A stretch of 64,000 bases of DNA from Cricetomys ansorgei (GCA_026225945.1 JAMJFZ010001133.1:1617501-1681500); one strand, 5' to 3'; shown: positions 1 to 12,480, counted from the first letter of the stretch. Made by a program: numbers and translations. The notes: generated by a model not told the origin, from the sequence alone.

Positions 1-598
1 ATCATCCTCAGTACTCACAGTCACCCATGCCTTAGGTGACTCATGCCTCAGAAAAGATTTTGAGAATTGAAATATTTAAGGAAATCTCCATCCAAACATG
101 AGTTTGACTGCTTCCCAATATAATAGAGTCTTTAAACCACAATATAAAGCAATGTTTGCACAGTTAGATCAGAAAAATTAAATGCAGATAACCGCAATAA
201 ATGGAAGGAAAAAAAAAACCTCAGTTAAGGCATCAAAACATTCAATGCCCATTTTGCAACAAAAAATACTGCATTCAGAAATAAAGCTGAAATGAAAGGA
301 CACTGGACAACCATCCAATGTGGAGAGAGAAAAAAATGTAGCATGATCACAATAAACCAGCCATCAGAGCAGCATTTAATGAAAACTGTAGTTTGGTTGG
401 TGTTTACTTAGACCACACATTTGCTTTTAAAAGGTTGTCAATGTTATTCTTCATGAGGAAATACCTACAAAGTATAGAAAAATGATAAGATGCATTTGTG
501 GTTATTTATTTGGTGCAAAAGAAGGGTGTAATGAAGAAACTAAGGAATAATGAAAGATACATGATGTATAGGTAACAGACAGAGAAGACAAAAATAAA
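1..598. other. AT-rich stretch, no gene seen
   Basis: The stretch is A-rich with no open frame worth reporting. It directly precedes an L1 ORF2 fragment on the plus strand, so part of it may be the decayed upstream portion of the same L1 (ORF1 end or inter-ORF region). I could not match it confidently. Confidence 0.4.
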
Positions 599-599
599 T

Positions 600-1045
600 C
601 CTTTTAAATAAAATAATATTAAATATAAATAGATTAAACTTACCAATTAAAAAGCAGAGGTTAAAGGGTAGGTAAAAATGTGACTTGAATATATGTTATA
701 TCTAAAGACTTTCTTTAGATTTAAGGAAACAAATTGGTTGAAAGGAGTATAAAAATATACTCCAGGTCAATATACTCACTAGAGATCTGAGATGACCTAG
801 TACTATACAAAACAGGCTTTAAGGGGAAAGAAATTTAATTCAAAGAAAACCACTATGTAATAATAAATCATAAGTCCATCCTAGAAGACATGAAAATTAT
901 AAATAAATATTTACCTAACAACATTGCTCCCAAATGTATGAAATAGATTTAAGAGAAATGAAAGTAGAAATGGATAATTCCCCTGTAACATTTAAGCATT
1001 GTGATGCCCTATGTTCAATAACACAACTAGACATGAGGTAATGAG
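600..1045 (+). mobile_element. Old L1 (L1M-type) fragment, start of ORF2, endonuclease region
   Basis: The DNA follows the order of the first part of mammalian L1 ORF2: a segment equivalent to the 'N-G-L-N-S-P-I-K-R' start (near 628-660), the 'actttctttagatttaagg' segment (near 705), then the stretch equivalent to 'H-Y-I-M-I-K-G' and 'N-I-Y-A-P-N' (near 840-960). All frames are broken by stops and indels. It is a dead relic of the apurinic-type endonuclease that nicks target DNA for L1 insertion. The high divergence suggests an old mammalian L1, not a recent rodent one. The exact subfamily cannot be named by eye. Confidence 0.7.
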
Positions 1046-1214
1046 GAAAGATTCACCAACACCACATGCCAACTAGACCCAGCACATGTGTACTGAACAG
1101 ACCACACAGCAGCAGATCCAGGACACAGAGGGAAAATGAAGACCATGTTCCAGTGTAACTAGCCGGAATACATGTTTATGTGCATGTCTGTCTGTCCATC
1201 CATTAGATTGTCCA

Positions 1215-1386
1215 TCTGTGTATGTGTGTATGTGTGTCTGTCTGTCTGTCGGTGCACACATGCATGCATATGTGCGTGAAGGTGCCCATAGAATCCCAAA
1301 GCAGGCTCAGGATCCTGTGTTGTAACAGAAGTCAGTCTTCCACAAGAGCAGTATGCATTCCTAACCACTGAGCTTTCTCTCCAACT
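1215..1386 (-). mobile_element. B3/B2-type SINE, antisense
   Basis: The segment ends with the reverse complement of the tRNA-derived SINE head ('aaccactgagctttctctcc', consensus aaccactgagccatctctcc). It contains the companion 'cacaagagcagtatgcattc' box. On the SINE's own strand a TG/TCTG-rich part lies at its 3' side (1195-1260). No coding content. Confidence 0.75.
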
Positions 1387-1604
1387 ACCCACTATCCTGC
1401 TATGGGGTTATTGGCAAATAACAGTTTATAGTTTCTAACTAAAATTTAAATATATGTTTCAGTAAGAGTAACATTCCCATGATTCGATAAGAATCAAAAG
1501 GTATGTAGAAGGCATTCCATGCCTCTTCTCATAGAGATAGCTCAAGAGCTCATATTCACAGGAAATAACTTTCTATACTCTGCTCATTCTCAGTGCTCTC
1601 TCTC

Positions 1605-1609
<5 letters not shown>

Positions 1610-1667
<58 letters not shown>
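1610..1667. repeat. (CA)n microsatellite
   Basis: A perfect CA dinucleotide run of about 58 bp, preceded by a short TC run (1597-1608). Probably length-polymorphic. Confidence 0.97.
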
Positions 1668-1668
<1 letters not shown>

Positions 1669-3127
1669 CTTAAAGTAGCCATGCTATAAAATTTAACATA
1701 GTTCCTCCTTCCTACATAAAATCTATCCTTTCACACCTGTTCTTCGACTGCTAAAGCAAAAACAATCAGTGAGCTCTTACCTTTCCTAACTTTTGTTCTG
1801 CATGCAGATTCAAAAGTGACTTTTGTACTTTGTCCTTTTCAGTGGATAAGAGAATCTGCCTATTAAATTTCAAAAGAATGTGTTTGCTGGGTCAACAAGT
1901 GAAAATACAGATGGGCAGATGCATGAATACATGTGTAATGCATGTGGATCATTTTTCTTTTGGCGAGGTGAATTTTTAACACCATAGTTAGATGATAAAC
2001 AGCCAAATGTATGAAATAGAGTGTTGTAATATAAATTAGTGAAAATCAGTGTTTCCTGCAGCCTGTCAGCTAGAATACATAAACAAAAGCAGAGGAAAAT
2101 GTTTCCATGTAGTCATTTGCTGTACCCTGGAAGAGCCGTGACTTCTGCACCTGTTGCCCACCTCCATGCTCTCAGGAGATCACCAACCTTCGGGCGTCTA
2201 ATATACTCTATGCTCCACACAAAGGCCACAACTGATGAGAACACTCTCTGCTGAGAACAAATCTGAGAGTCAACAGCATATAACTCACAGGTTAAATTGG
2301 GTGCCTAAAGTTATCAGGGTACTTTATATCATTGCCTTATCTCCATTGGTCGAGTCATGCCATTCTGCTTTCTTCTTCAACCATCATGTGTGAGCATTCC
2401 TCTCTCCCCATTTTCAAGCCAGTTACAGCTGCATCTCACCACACGGTACTGTAACAGGTCACAGAGTAGAACTCTGTGAAATTATCTGTAGTGAACTTTT
2501 GAATATAACTGGCTTGCTTAGACACACAACAGCATAGTCTCTGCTTAGATCATTGTTGGCCTACACAAAAGCCCCCATTCCCTTTGTAACTCTGAACTTG
2601 ATGAAGTCTCTCTGGGCTCTTAAACCTCAGCAGAGAGGGGTTCACAGTGAACAGTGTGCAAATGACCCTGCTCCAATACAATCATCTAAATGTCCCTAGA
2701 GTCCTGAGTGTCAGTGTAGAAAAGCCCCATATCACATCTTGTCATGTAGACGTTCCTCTTGCAGTGTCTGCCTCTGCACTGTGTGACGTGTTTGTCTCCT
2801 AAGTCTCATCCCATCCATTGACCTCAGCATTTAAAAATTTTAGAAGTATCCTGGGAATTTCAAAATGTTCTTTCAAAGAAAATCAGTATGTTATAACATC
2901 TTTAAACATGGGAAATTTACTTCTCTAAAGCTTAAGAGGCAAAAATGCTTTCTTTTAAAACAGATTATTTTATTTATGTTTCTCCTAGGAACTTCATTGT
3001 TATGTATGTAATTGCTGAATATTCTGGTGCTTGTTCTAATATTGGTGGTTTGTTCCATGTCTTAATTGACTGGTTTCAGTTTTCTGAGAATAAGGATGCT
3101 TAAAATACTATTGGAAATAACTTTTTA
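1668..3127. other. No gene or recognised repeat
   Basis: Mixed, moderately AT-rich sequence with many stops in all frames. The only short open frames (for example 2039-2254) have no recognisable domain. I see no SINE head or L1 signature. Confidence 0.4.
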
Positions 3128-3155
3128 GAGGGCTGGGGTCATGACTCAGTGGTTG
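3128..3155 (+). mobile_element. B3-type SINE, 5' piece of a split copy
   Basis: 'gggctggggtcatgactcag' is the head of a B2/B3-type tRNA-derived SINE (A-box side). It stops abruptly after 'cagtggttg', where another repeat begins. The missing body resumes at 3631. Confidence 0.8.
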
Positions 3156-3630
3156 TATTAGTCAGGGTTCTCTAGAGGAACATAACTGACAGAATATATA
3201 TGGAATTTATTAGAAAGGCTAATGGGCTGTGGCCCAGCTAGCCCAACAATGGCTATCTACCAACTGGAAGTCCAAGAATCTAGTAGTTGTTCAGTCCATG
3301 AAACTGGATGCCTCAGTATATGCCAGAATTCCAAAAAACTACTTCTAACTGCTCTAATGCCAGAAAGGAATGGGCTAGCCAGAGCAAGAGCTAACAGGCA
3401 AAGGGACCAAGCTTCCTTCTGTGTCCTTTGTACAGGCTGCCAGCAGAAGGTGTGGCCCAGATTAAAGGAAGGTCTTCCTATCTCAAAATATCTGGATTAG
3501 AAGTGGGTCTTCCCACTTCCCACTTCAAATGCTGTAATTAAGAAAAAGTCCTCACAGGTGTGCCCAGACACTTCAGTTTTAGTTCATTCCAGATGTAATC
3601 GAGTTGACAATCAAGAATAGTAATAATAAT
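3156..3630 (+). mobile_element. Rodent interspersed repeat of the 'ttagtcagggttctctagag' type, inserted in the B3 SINE
   Basis: It starts with the well-known rodent repeat end 'ttagtcagggttctctagag' and contains the usual 'gtccaagaatctagtagttg' and 'agaaggtgtggcccagatta' blocks. It ends with the 'gagttgacaatcaagaatag' terminus. Related copies are common in rodents and a cognate exists in other mammals, but I cannot give the database family name. The 92-codon open frame at 3222-3500 lies wholly inside and is not a gene. Confidence 0.8.
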
Positions 3631-3840
3631 GATTGAGAGCACCGGTTGGTCTTCCAGAGGACACAGGTTCAGTTCCCAGCACCCACATGGTGGCTCACAA
3701 CCATTTGTAACTCCAGTTCCAGGGATTCCAGTGCTCTCTTTCTGGCTCCTGTGGTCATCAGGCATGCATGGGGTACATATAAATGCATGCAGGCAAACAC
3801 ATATGATAAGAACAAAACAAAATTTTTAAAAAGAAATAAA
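3631..3840 (+). mobile_element. B3-type SINE, 3' piece of the split copy
   Basis: It resumes exactly where 3128-3155 stopped: 'gattgagagcaccggttggt' then 'cttccagagg', 'cagttcccagcacccacatg' and 'gtggctcacaaccatttgta', ending in an A-rich tail. With the 5' piece it makes one full-length B3-type SINE. A short flanking match (ggttg / gattg) is consistent with a target-site duplication of the intruding repeat. Confidence 0.88.
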
Positions 3841-4751
3841 CCTTCGGATGTCAAATGGAAAACCAGCTAATCTTAAGGGGAACATTGAAAGAAAAGCAAG
3901 GCAGCTGAATGCAAGACACATGTTGTACACTGCACACAGGCACCGTACAGCCTCAGCGACACGCTCAGACTCACTATCAGCTGAAGGCTGAAAACTATTC
4001 AGACTGGAGAAAGCTGGACTCAAAATTGTTCTAAAAGTTGGAAATTTTGAGCACGCCAGCATGTAATTGTGCTGACAGTATAGAGAGATTTCATGCCAAT
4101 TCAGTGGTATCTCAGAGGCTGTGTGTTTCTAATTCTAGATTGTTAATAAAATTATATTTTATTCCTGACTATAAAATGATGACCACTCTACTGTTCGTCT
4201 TTGAACTACTATCAAAATACACAAAGCCATTCATTTATAAAGAAAAAAACGTTCATTTTTGGCTCATGATTCTGAATGTTCCTGTGCAAGATCAAGTAGT
4301 CCCATTGCTCTGGGGCTCTGGCAAGGGCAGCCTGAGGATGAGGCAGAAAAGAGCACATGACAAACCCAAAGCAAGATGATGACACCACAGCCCTGCACTC
4401 ACTTGTGAGGGCACACACACACACAGTGACCAAAAGACCTCCAACCAGGGCTGCCCTGGGAACCATGCCTTTTCCCCAGGGACCACTGAGGATAATAAAC
4501 ATGCAAAGGACAGCAATTTAGTAACTGAATAGTGTGTTACAAACTAGCTCCTGCCAAGAGTAACTAGAAAAGCCGGGGCATGTTTTTAATGCTCCAAAGT
4601 ATCAGAGAGCTGCAAAAACAGTAGTGATTTAAAGGGCTGCGACTGAAAAAAAAATAGTTCAGAGAGGTGAGATTGACATCATAGCCGGTCTAGATGGTCC
4701 TAGATGGGTTTCATGTGCCTTCTGGCAAAAATATAGTCCATATTTTATTTT
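3841..4751. other. No gene or recognised repeat
   Basis: Open frames of 74-113 codons overlap on both strands (3826-4516), but none shows a domain, conserved motif or codon bias, so I treat them as chance. Confidence 0.4.
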
Positions 4752-4866
4752 TATTTTTTTCTTCACTCTCCCCCCTCTCTTTCCCTCGCTCTTTCCTGCT
4801 CCCTCCCTCCCCCCCTCTTCTCTCTTTCTTTCCCTCCTTCCCTTTTCCCATCCCCCTTCTTTTCTA
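4752..4866. repeat. Polypyrimidine tract (C/T)
   Basis: About 115 bp composed almost only of C and T on the plus strand. The overlapping Pro/Leu/Ser-rich open frame (4694-5032) follows from this composition. The tract sits at the boundary of the antisense L1 3' end and may belong to its 3' UTR. Confidence 0.85.
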
Positions 4867-4867
4867 T

Positions 4868-6535
4868 ACTGTTCACCACATAAGCTTAATGATTTACATC
4901 GTTTCCAAGTTTAAGCTTCCTGCTTCGCTGACTCGCCAACCTTTGGTGCTGTCAGCCATTGCTAACCCACATATTTATTCAGTTAAATTCCCAGCTAAAC
5001 ACACAAGTACAATTGAACAAAAACACGCATAGTTACATGTAAATGAAGTTTTGACATATGCATATGAAATAATGGTTTCAGCAGAACCCATTCCCATCGT
5101 CCTACGGGGTTACAAGCTTCTCAAACCTATTCTCTGCGTACATGTCAGATCTGGAATGTGACATAACTACAGTCAGCATCTTGCACTCTCCAGCTCTCCA
5201 CAGCTGTCGTTCTGCTTTTCAATCCCCATAGTTTAGGTTCCACACACACAAGTAATAGCTGCCACAGCTTTCTGTTGTTGCTGTTGTTCCTGCGGTTGGC
5301 TTGAGTCACTTAAAACAATGTTCCTCAGGCTTATTCACCTTGTTGAAAATTGTGGCATTCCTGTCATTTTTGAGGTCTCTCCCTCTCCCTCCTTCCCCTC
5401 TGTAAGGTGTATATTACCGTTTCTTTCCCCACTGAACACTTAACTTGAGTGCACATCCTGGCCGTGTTGAATAGTTCTGTGGCGAGTCTAAATGTCCAGG
5501 TGTCTTTCTGAGTCCCTCATTTCATTGTCTTTAAATACAGCACACAAGTAAGGTTGCTGGGTCCCCTAGTAGTTCTACTTTTAATTTTATGATGGACATC
5601 TGTGGCACTGTCAGAAGTTACTGTTCGTAATTACAGTCTCTAGAATATTACACAGTGATGTTCTTCCCCCCAGGTCCTCGATAATCGTTACTCCATTAGG
5701 CTAAAGGTCATTTTCACAGTTTTGAGACAACACATTGTAGTTCTGACTTTATCTCCAAGGCCATTCATGTTACTGGACATTTTTTTAAACACCTGTTGGT
5801 CTTTTCTGTATGTCTTCCTTCAAGATATGCAGATCAGTGTTAATTTTGGAAATTGCATCATCTGATTTTACACCGTTGGCTCCAAGTGTGGAGCCAAGTT
5901 CCTCACTTATTTTGGATGTTGACATTTTATCAAACATGGTTTTCAGATACTTGGTCCAGTTCTATACACTGTGTTGTCGCTGATAGGTAGAATGTTTCAT
6001 TTCTGTTTATTTGTTTATAGTGCAATCTCACTTTTCTATTTTAGCTGCATTGGCTATACTTTAAGGTCATATTAAAAATAAGCATTGCCAAAATCAATGT
6101 CCTAAAGTATATCTGTGTGTTGTCTTCTGGAACATATGTAGTTGCAGACATCATATTTTATAATCCATGTTCAGCTGACTTTTTGGGAATAAGAAGGAGT
6201 GAAGTTCAAGTTATACTAGTTAGTCTTCATGTGGATATCCACCGTGTCTGCAGCTCTGGTTAATAAGAATGCCCTTATGCCTTTCATGCTCTTGGACCTT
6301 TGTTAATTATCAATGGACTAAAACTGTGCCCATCTGTCTCTGGGTTGTTCTGTTTCCCGGGCCCTGTGGTCTGTTTATATGAGAGCTACATGGTTTTGAA
6401 GGTTTTGGATAACTATGCTTGAAAAGACCTTTGAAATCAGATAGCATGTTCCTTGAAGCATTGTTCCTTCTTCTTGAGAAACTTGGTAAGGCCTTTCTTT
6501 CTGATTTACATACTGTTCTTTGTGTTTTTGGGTAC
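4868..6535 (-). mobile_element. Old L1 (L1MA/L1MB-like) 3' end, antisense: end of ORF2 plus 3' UTR
   Basis: Read on the plus strand, this follows the complement of the classic mammalian L1 3' end in order. First comes the UTR ('ggcttgagtcacttaaaaca' near 5301; 'aaggttgctgggtcccctag' near 5550). Then come antisense ORF2 C-terminal blocks ('ttatttgtttatagtgcaat' near 6006; 'atgtggatatccaccg' near 6229; 'cctttgttaattatcaatgg' near 6297; 'tttgaaatcagatagcatgt' near 6430). It is truncated inside ORF2. All frames are broken, so it has no retrotransposition capacity. Confidence 0.82.
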
Positions 6536-7820
6536 GATGTGATGGTGTGAGTGCATGCACCCACAGGATAGCGAGGGGACACACAGATACTGGACATGAT
6601 GGTAACATTAAACATTAAGTAAAGGCATGAGTTCAGAACAGTAGTAATCCAACCACCACATCCAGGAATGGTTAGTTCTCCTTAAGACAATAAAAAGAAT
6701 AAAAGCAAATCCAATAAAACTGGGAGAAAGACCATAACTATTCTGCTAACAGATAAATAGTTCATTTTATTGAGACACAGAAATAACTTTTTTTTTTAAC
6801 TTGGAAGATTTTGTTGCCTAAACTCACATTTTTCCATATAATGTTTCCAATTAGAGTCTCCAATAAATATGAATGTGGGTATTAGGGGAAGATCTGAATG
6901 TACAAAACTGATTATAAAATGTGTAGAGCAGAGAAGGCCAGCAACAGGCCAGGAGAGTAACACCCTTTATATGATCCTAAATACTCAATTTCTTTTGATT
7001 TTCAATCTTCCCACCGAGTTTAATGACTGTTCCTGCGGTAAAGTTCCACATGGTGGATAAAAGCCATTCTTCTTTGCTGTGTATATATGTACAGTAATAG
7101 AATTTTGCTTACTGTGGACTTGTGTCTTGGCATAAGATGTCTCTATGACTTTTCACAGAGTGGATGCCATCCTACGCCTTCATTTCTCCCCTTCTTAATT
7201 CCTGGAATTGCTCTCTCAGCCCTACAGGCTTCCTCTCCTCAAGTCCCATGAGTATATGCTTTATATAGTCCTTCCATTTATAAACCCATTGATTCATTTT
7301 TCTCATCATATTTCATAAAGTTCAATTCCAAATTTTCTCACGTACATCTAAGATATGACTTCCCCTCTTGCTAATTTTCTTCAGTGTAAATAACTCCATA
7401 ATGTGTTTATAATATTTATGAAAGATGAAACATGGGTAAAGCCAAATGGCCTACTAATCATTAGGAAACACAGTTTATTATTTCTAGTGGCATTTTGCAA
7501 TGATTTGGTAATGAGTCTAAATGAGGAAGAGAATAGGCTAGAGAGATGATCAGCTTCAGTGAAGAAAGGAGGCTGGGGTTACAGAGAGCCCTATGGGGTT
7601 CCCCCACCTCACTTCATTGAAATCCCTGCCAAGAATGCTTGGTTTACAGCTGTTCTGTGGATGTATCACGGACATAAGAAAAAAACAATGAGGAAATGGT
7701 TTCTTCCATAGCCTCAACCTTAATAGGGACAGATTAAGGAACAATTCAAAGACTATCAATGACACCTGATAGGCAAGGGAAATAAATACATATATAACTG
7801 GCTAAATGGGATCCTGGACA
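6536..7820. other. No gene or recognised repeat
   Basis: AT-rich DNA. Short open frames (6869-7060, 7556-7765) have no recognisable features. I see no SINE or L1 signature. Confidence 0.4.
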
Positions 7821-7859
7821 GAAAGAAAGGAAGGAAGGAAGGAAGAAAGGAAGAAAGGA

Positions 7860-7918
<59 letters not shown>

Positions 7919-8010
7919 GAAGGGAGAAAAAAAGAAAGAAAGAAAAGAAAAGAAAAAAAGAAAGAAAGAAAGAAAAGGAAAGAAGGAAGGAAGAAAGAAG
8001 AAAAAGAGAG
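7821..8010. repeat. (GAAA)n/(GGAA)n purine tract
   Basis: About 190 bp of pure A/G on the plus strand, with a central uninterrupted GAAA tetranucleotide run (about 7859-7918) flanked by GGAA-rich sections. The 76-codon Lys/Glu/Arg open frame across it is a composition artefact. Confidence 0.97.
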
Positions 8011-11000
8011 ATGTAGGATCAGTTGGAGAAATTTGAACAGTCTGTGGTTTGAGGAACAGGTATATCGTTGTTCAGTTCTTGATGGGAGAACTCTACAATG
8101 GAAATTTAGTACACAAATATTTTGTTTGGGGGAAGAAAGAAAGAAGTCAGGAAGAACAAATGCAGTAATGTGTTAACAATGGAAGACTCTAGAATCTGGG
8201 GGTTCTTTCTGAGAACATGAGAATCCTTTGTAGCATCTAGCAAAGAACAAGTTTGAAACAAATTTAAAACAGATAAACAGAAATAAAGACACAATACTAA
8301 AATAAAGGCTAATATATGTCCTGTCCCGTGAGACCTAAGACTCCAATGCACCATTATTGATCCGAATACTTGGCAAAGATGAAACAATCGTTGAACTTTT
8401 TTATTTCTATCCTCCCAATACTGATGAAAACAACATCATTTCTTTTTGTCCCATATGTAATGTTCTTCAGAACTTGGCTCCAGAACACAGTGAATTTGTT
8501 GGAAAGCCCTTCCGAGCTTAAGGAATAGTCAGGTCACCCCCTCCCTCCCAACAAAGCTGACTGAAGCTCAGTAGCTGAGTTCACTTGTTTATCAAATGTT
8601 GGCTGACTGACGCCTGACCTCCTGGAACTGGCCTAGTCCCCCTGGCTGGCTGTTTGGCTGAACTTCTGGTCTCCCTTCCCTCAGCCCTTCCCACCAACTC
8701 CTGTTTCTGCCTTCGCTCTCTTTGCTGGTTGGCCGCCCTCCCTGAGGCTGCTAGATGCTGCCAAAAGATTGAGAGTCCCATTAACGATAATAAAATTGAC
8801 TCAATACAGGCAGAGACCTCAGATAAAAATGACACAAAAAAACTCACAGTGAAAAGTCATTACCGTGCACTAAAATGTGTAGCAGTGGATTTTTTTTTTT
8901 TAATCTTTGAAGTGGTTAACTTTGTTCCCCTTCCTGTGAAGTAGGAGAGCTCTGTCACGATTTTATGTGCAAATCTTTGGGGGCCTTGACAATTATTACT
9001 TTCACCTAGTAATAAATGTTTTAAAAAATTAAATAATAGTAAGAAAGAGTAGAGAAGCAGGAAAAGATTTAAGAAATAAATAAGTATCCTAGATCTAGGT
9101 ATCCTGGAAGCTTTCTGGAATGATCTTAACACCTTTAGATTCCCACTATACAGGAAGGGGAGCGACAGCTTATAGGAACAGATCCCAGTGGTATCTATTT
9201 GTGAGTTTGTCAGATCCCACGTCCTGTATCCAGCTTCACAAAGCAAACTCTTGAATGACTCTAGTTCATCTCACGTTGCACCATGAGTCCATAACACACT
9301 GTCAAGCCTAGCCACAGTCACTTAACAGGATAAGCAACCACTTTACCCATAGCCTGAGCTCATTGACTCTTGTATTCAATCCTTTGGCTATTCAGCATAA
9401 TACTATCACTCCCATTAAGATTATATGAGTCTGTGAGTTGGTATTAGAGAGAAGTCAAAGTGCACTGTGCAATTGCTGCCTTCTAACCTTGCCCAAATAG
9501 ATATCACACATTCCATGCTCCTTGGAACTTATTCAGGGGCTTATTTTTGATAAGGGGTCAAAGTTGCTGGCAGAGTAAATTGCTTAGTCAGCTTTTCCTG
9601 ATAAGTTATTTTTGTTTAAGACATTTGTTGAAAATGCCTCCTGTCACTCTGTTGGGTTCCAGTGACAGGAAAAGAAGTGTTTTTCATAGCATATGCTCCC
9701 TTAAATCAAAATATGTCAGTCAAACTCTTTACCTTCAGAAGGGAAGAAACCTCAACACCAGTGTGGCAAACTAGACCACTGCAGTGCCTACAAAAGTGAG
9801 AAAGTAAAGGGCCGTCTGAGGTGAACATAGATAGTCAGGAAATTTTTTTGAAGTCAAACGTTGATGCATGAAATTGTAATAGATTTTACTGTGTCTGTAT
9901 TTCAGTGTTTACAACTAATGTCTTTTCCTAGTTTATAAAGCAACTCTTTAGGAGACAGGACGTGATAGTCCCCCGATTCTCTTTCTGTCATATTCTTTGA
10001 CTCCGTGGTCCACCATGAGGAGAGTTTTATACAAGAAGAGAGTCAAAGTTAGTAGCACAGAAGAGAAGAATCCAGGATTTAGCTCCCATCCAGTCAGCTA
10101 TCCTTCACATTCCATTTGAAAACAGCATCTACTTTGCCAGATCTTGAAAAACTGAGTTTTCAGGTGGCTCTATGACACAAACATAGAAACCTTATCTGCC
10201 AATATGTAGTCTAAGTATTGAATTTTATCGGAGTAAGGAATGGCTACCACTCCCATGGCTTTGTAGGAAACATATTCCGTATAATTAATAATTACTGGGT
10301 AGAAAATGAAAAGAAGCACTCACGAGTAAAGGGATCAGTAAATGGATCTAAATAGGAGTCTAAGCCAAATCACAGAAGAAAAAAGTCAACCAAAGGCAGC
10401 TTAGTGACAGCAAATTTTAATATTGCTCTTATTTATTAAAGCACAATATACGTGCTGCTATTTTCAGTCACTGGTCATAAAATAATCAGTGTAATGCAAC
10501 TTATTGAGAAGAAATAAAACGTTACTTTCTATAATCAGAGGCTGCAAGGTGCGGCATTCCACAGCATCATCGTTGTTATCGTAGCAAAAGAAATATCATG
10601 TTTAAGTTGGTACTGGGCTCCTAAAGCCACTGTTCATTCTTCGTGCTATAAATTCCCTCTACCTTGCTAGCAAATGATCCTGTAGACTTAACACTTACTA
10701 GATAAGAATCCAGGGCAATCTAAGGAGGAAAGTGGGAAGGGTGGAGACCACTCTCCTTTCCTATTCAATCTTATAGGGTTCTTCAGATCAATCAACTGGA
10801 GCTAACATGTCAGGTAATGGGAAATGATATGCATACATTTATTTGATTCACACGGCACTGGGTAAATATAACTATGAACATGAGAAGTGTATTGGGCATT
10901 GTTCTAGAATATCCATTATCCATGGAGAGCACTAAGTGAACTGTCTATATTCTATGTAAGGGCAAGTTTAGAGACATAGTGGAAGGTGATGTCTACCTCT

Positions 11001-12208
11001 AAACCAATCTGAAAATGCTTTGGGTAAAGAGGAAAGGGTTAACAGAGCAGCAAGTACAAACTGGCCTTGCTGGGGAGGGGTTAAGTGTAGCCTTCCCTAG
11101 CAAATGAAGCATCAGTGGCTGTCAGAAAGTTACATTTCCATAGGACTTGGTCATGCGCTATTTGACTTTTGCACTCCGTAGCACCGTGGTTTCTTAATGT
11201 AATTTAATGTTGTTCAATATGTTAAGCTATGGATAGAAATTCCATTAAAGAAAATAGACTTTCTCGTACGATTTACATTACTTTCTAATTTCACGCCTGA
11301 CTTACTTGTGTTGTTTGGTGCCATTCTCTGAAGAAGCTCAAAAATGTGGGACATTATGAATGCTTTTTAAAAAAAATGGAGGGAAACAATGCGTTGAATG
11401 AGCTGTGCTATGGGCCTGTTTGAGCAAGGACTTTATCTAATAGTGGACGCTTTGAGGTCAGGGATCAAAATACATGAAAACTCAAAAATTAATAAATAAA
11501 GTTAGTATTAGTATTCCTTCAGATGAAAAGCATCAGTTAAAGGGCAGCAAATAAAACTAAACAGGATATATAAATTTTTAAATAATGTGCTTCAGTTTTC
11601 AAGTGGAAATAATATCTTAATAGAAATTATAGAAAGTGAAAGGCAAGGGAATTTACAAACCACAAATTAGGGGTGCAAACACACTGGGTCACAGTATGAT
11701 ACCTCTCTTACCTGAAGCAATGATTCTGTATTCTCAAAGAAATGGCTCCAGCCAACTATCTCACATCCTGGCCTATTTCTCCAGATATCATGAGAGGATT
11801 TGCTTTCATATTTTAGAAGATTTAGTCTGATTCGCTCGTGAGTTCGGAGAACGAGGCTTCAGCCCATAATCTTGCTGCCATTCTCTCCTTCTGCACTAGG
11901 ATGGGCCTGAAGCTTCCAGACACACTTTTGAACTCTCTATGCTATAAGAAAACAGTAACACTAAGATTTCTAACATTTTCCATGCATCTATCCTACTTGA
12001 TGGACTTTTTATGCAGCTGTCCCTCTAATTCTTACAATAACTTTAAAAGACATCCATGAAACTGGAATCCAGGGCTCCTGGAAGATCGACGTACTGACCT
12101 GTCCCATTCAGCTGACTTAAGAGTTGGGATTTAGATAATTTCAGAGAATTGAGTATTCAAAATTGTAAGTTCTATGGAAGGGGAGACAAAAAACAGAGGA
12201 CAGTCCAA
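8011..12208. other. Long unassigned stretch
   Basis: Over 4 kb with no SINE head, L1 signature or convincing open frame. The longest frame (8860-9246 minus, 128 codons) is Leu/Phe-rich and not recognisable. Such repeat-poor DNA in a repeat-rich window could include conserved non-coding sequence, but I have no alignment to show it. Confidence 0.4.
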
Positions 12209-12350
12209 GAAGTAGAAGAGGGAAAGGAGGAGGAAAAGGAGGGTGAGGAGAAGGAGGAATAGGAGGAACAGAAGGAGGAACAAGGAGGAGCAGGTGGAGG
12301 AGGGGTACCAACAGGAGGAGGAAGAGCAGGAGGAGGAGAAGGAAGAAGAT
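12209..12350. repeat. (GGA)n-like purine tract
   Basis: About 140 bp of nearly pure purine dominated by GGA/GAA triplets. Because the period is 3, it yields Leu/Ser-rich frames on the minus strand (12131-12392) and an Arg/Glu-rich one on the plus strand; I do not consider these genes. Confidence 0.92.
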
Positions 12351-12480
12351 TCCAGACTGCCTTTCATAGACAGCAAGGTTCCATTTCCTCACTGGACTTT
12401 CTTGTTAAAATATGGAAAATTCATATGTTATCTCGTGTTTAACATGGTTCTTTAAATTAACATTTTCTTTTGTACCTTTT

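Noticed and set aside
3128..3155. tRNA-gene-like A-box sequences in SINE heads across the window
   Set aside because: They are tRNA-derived SINE promoters (B2/B3/B4/ID), not functional tRNA genes; no complete cloverleaf was seen.
3222..3500. 92-codon frame MGCGPASP...
   Set aside because: It lies wholly inside a common interspersed repeat.
7806..8036. 76-codon Lys/Glu/Arg open frame
   Set aside because: Entirely produced by the GAAA/GGAA purine tract.
12131..12455. Ser/Leu-rich and Arg/Glu-rich frames on both strands
   Set aside because: Composition artefacts of the GGA-type tract, whose period of three avoids stops.
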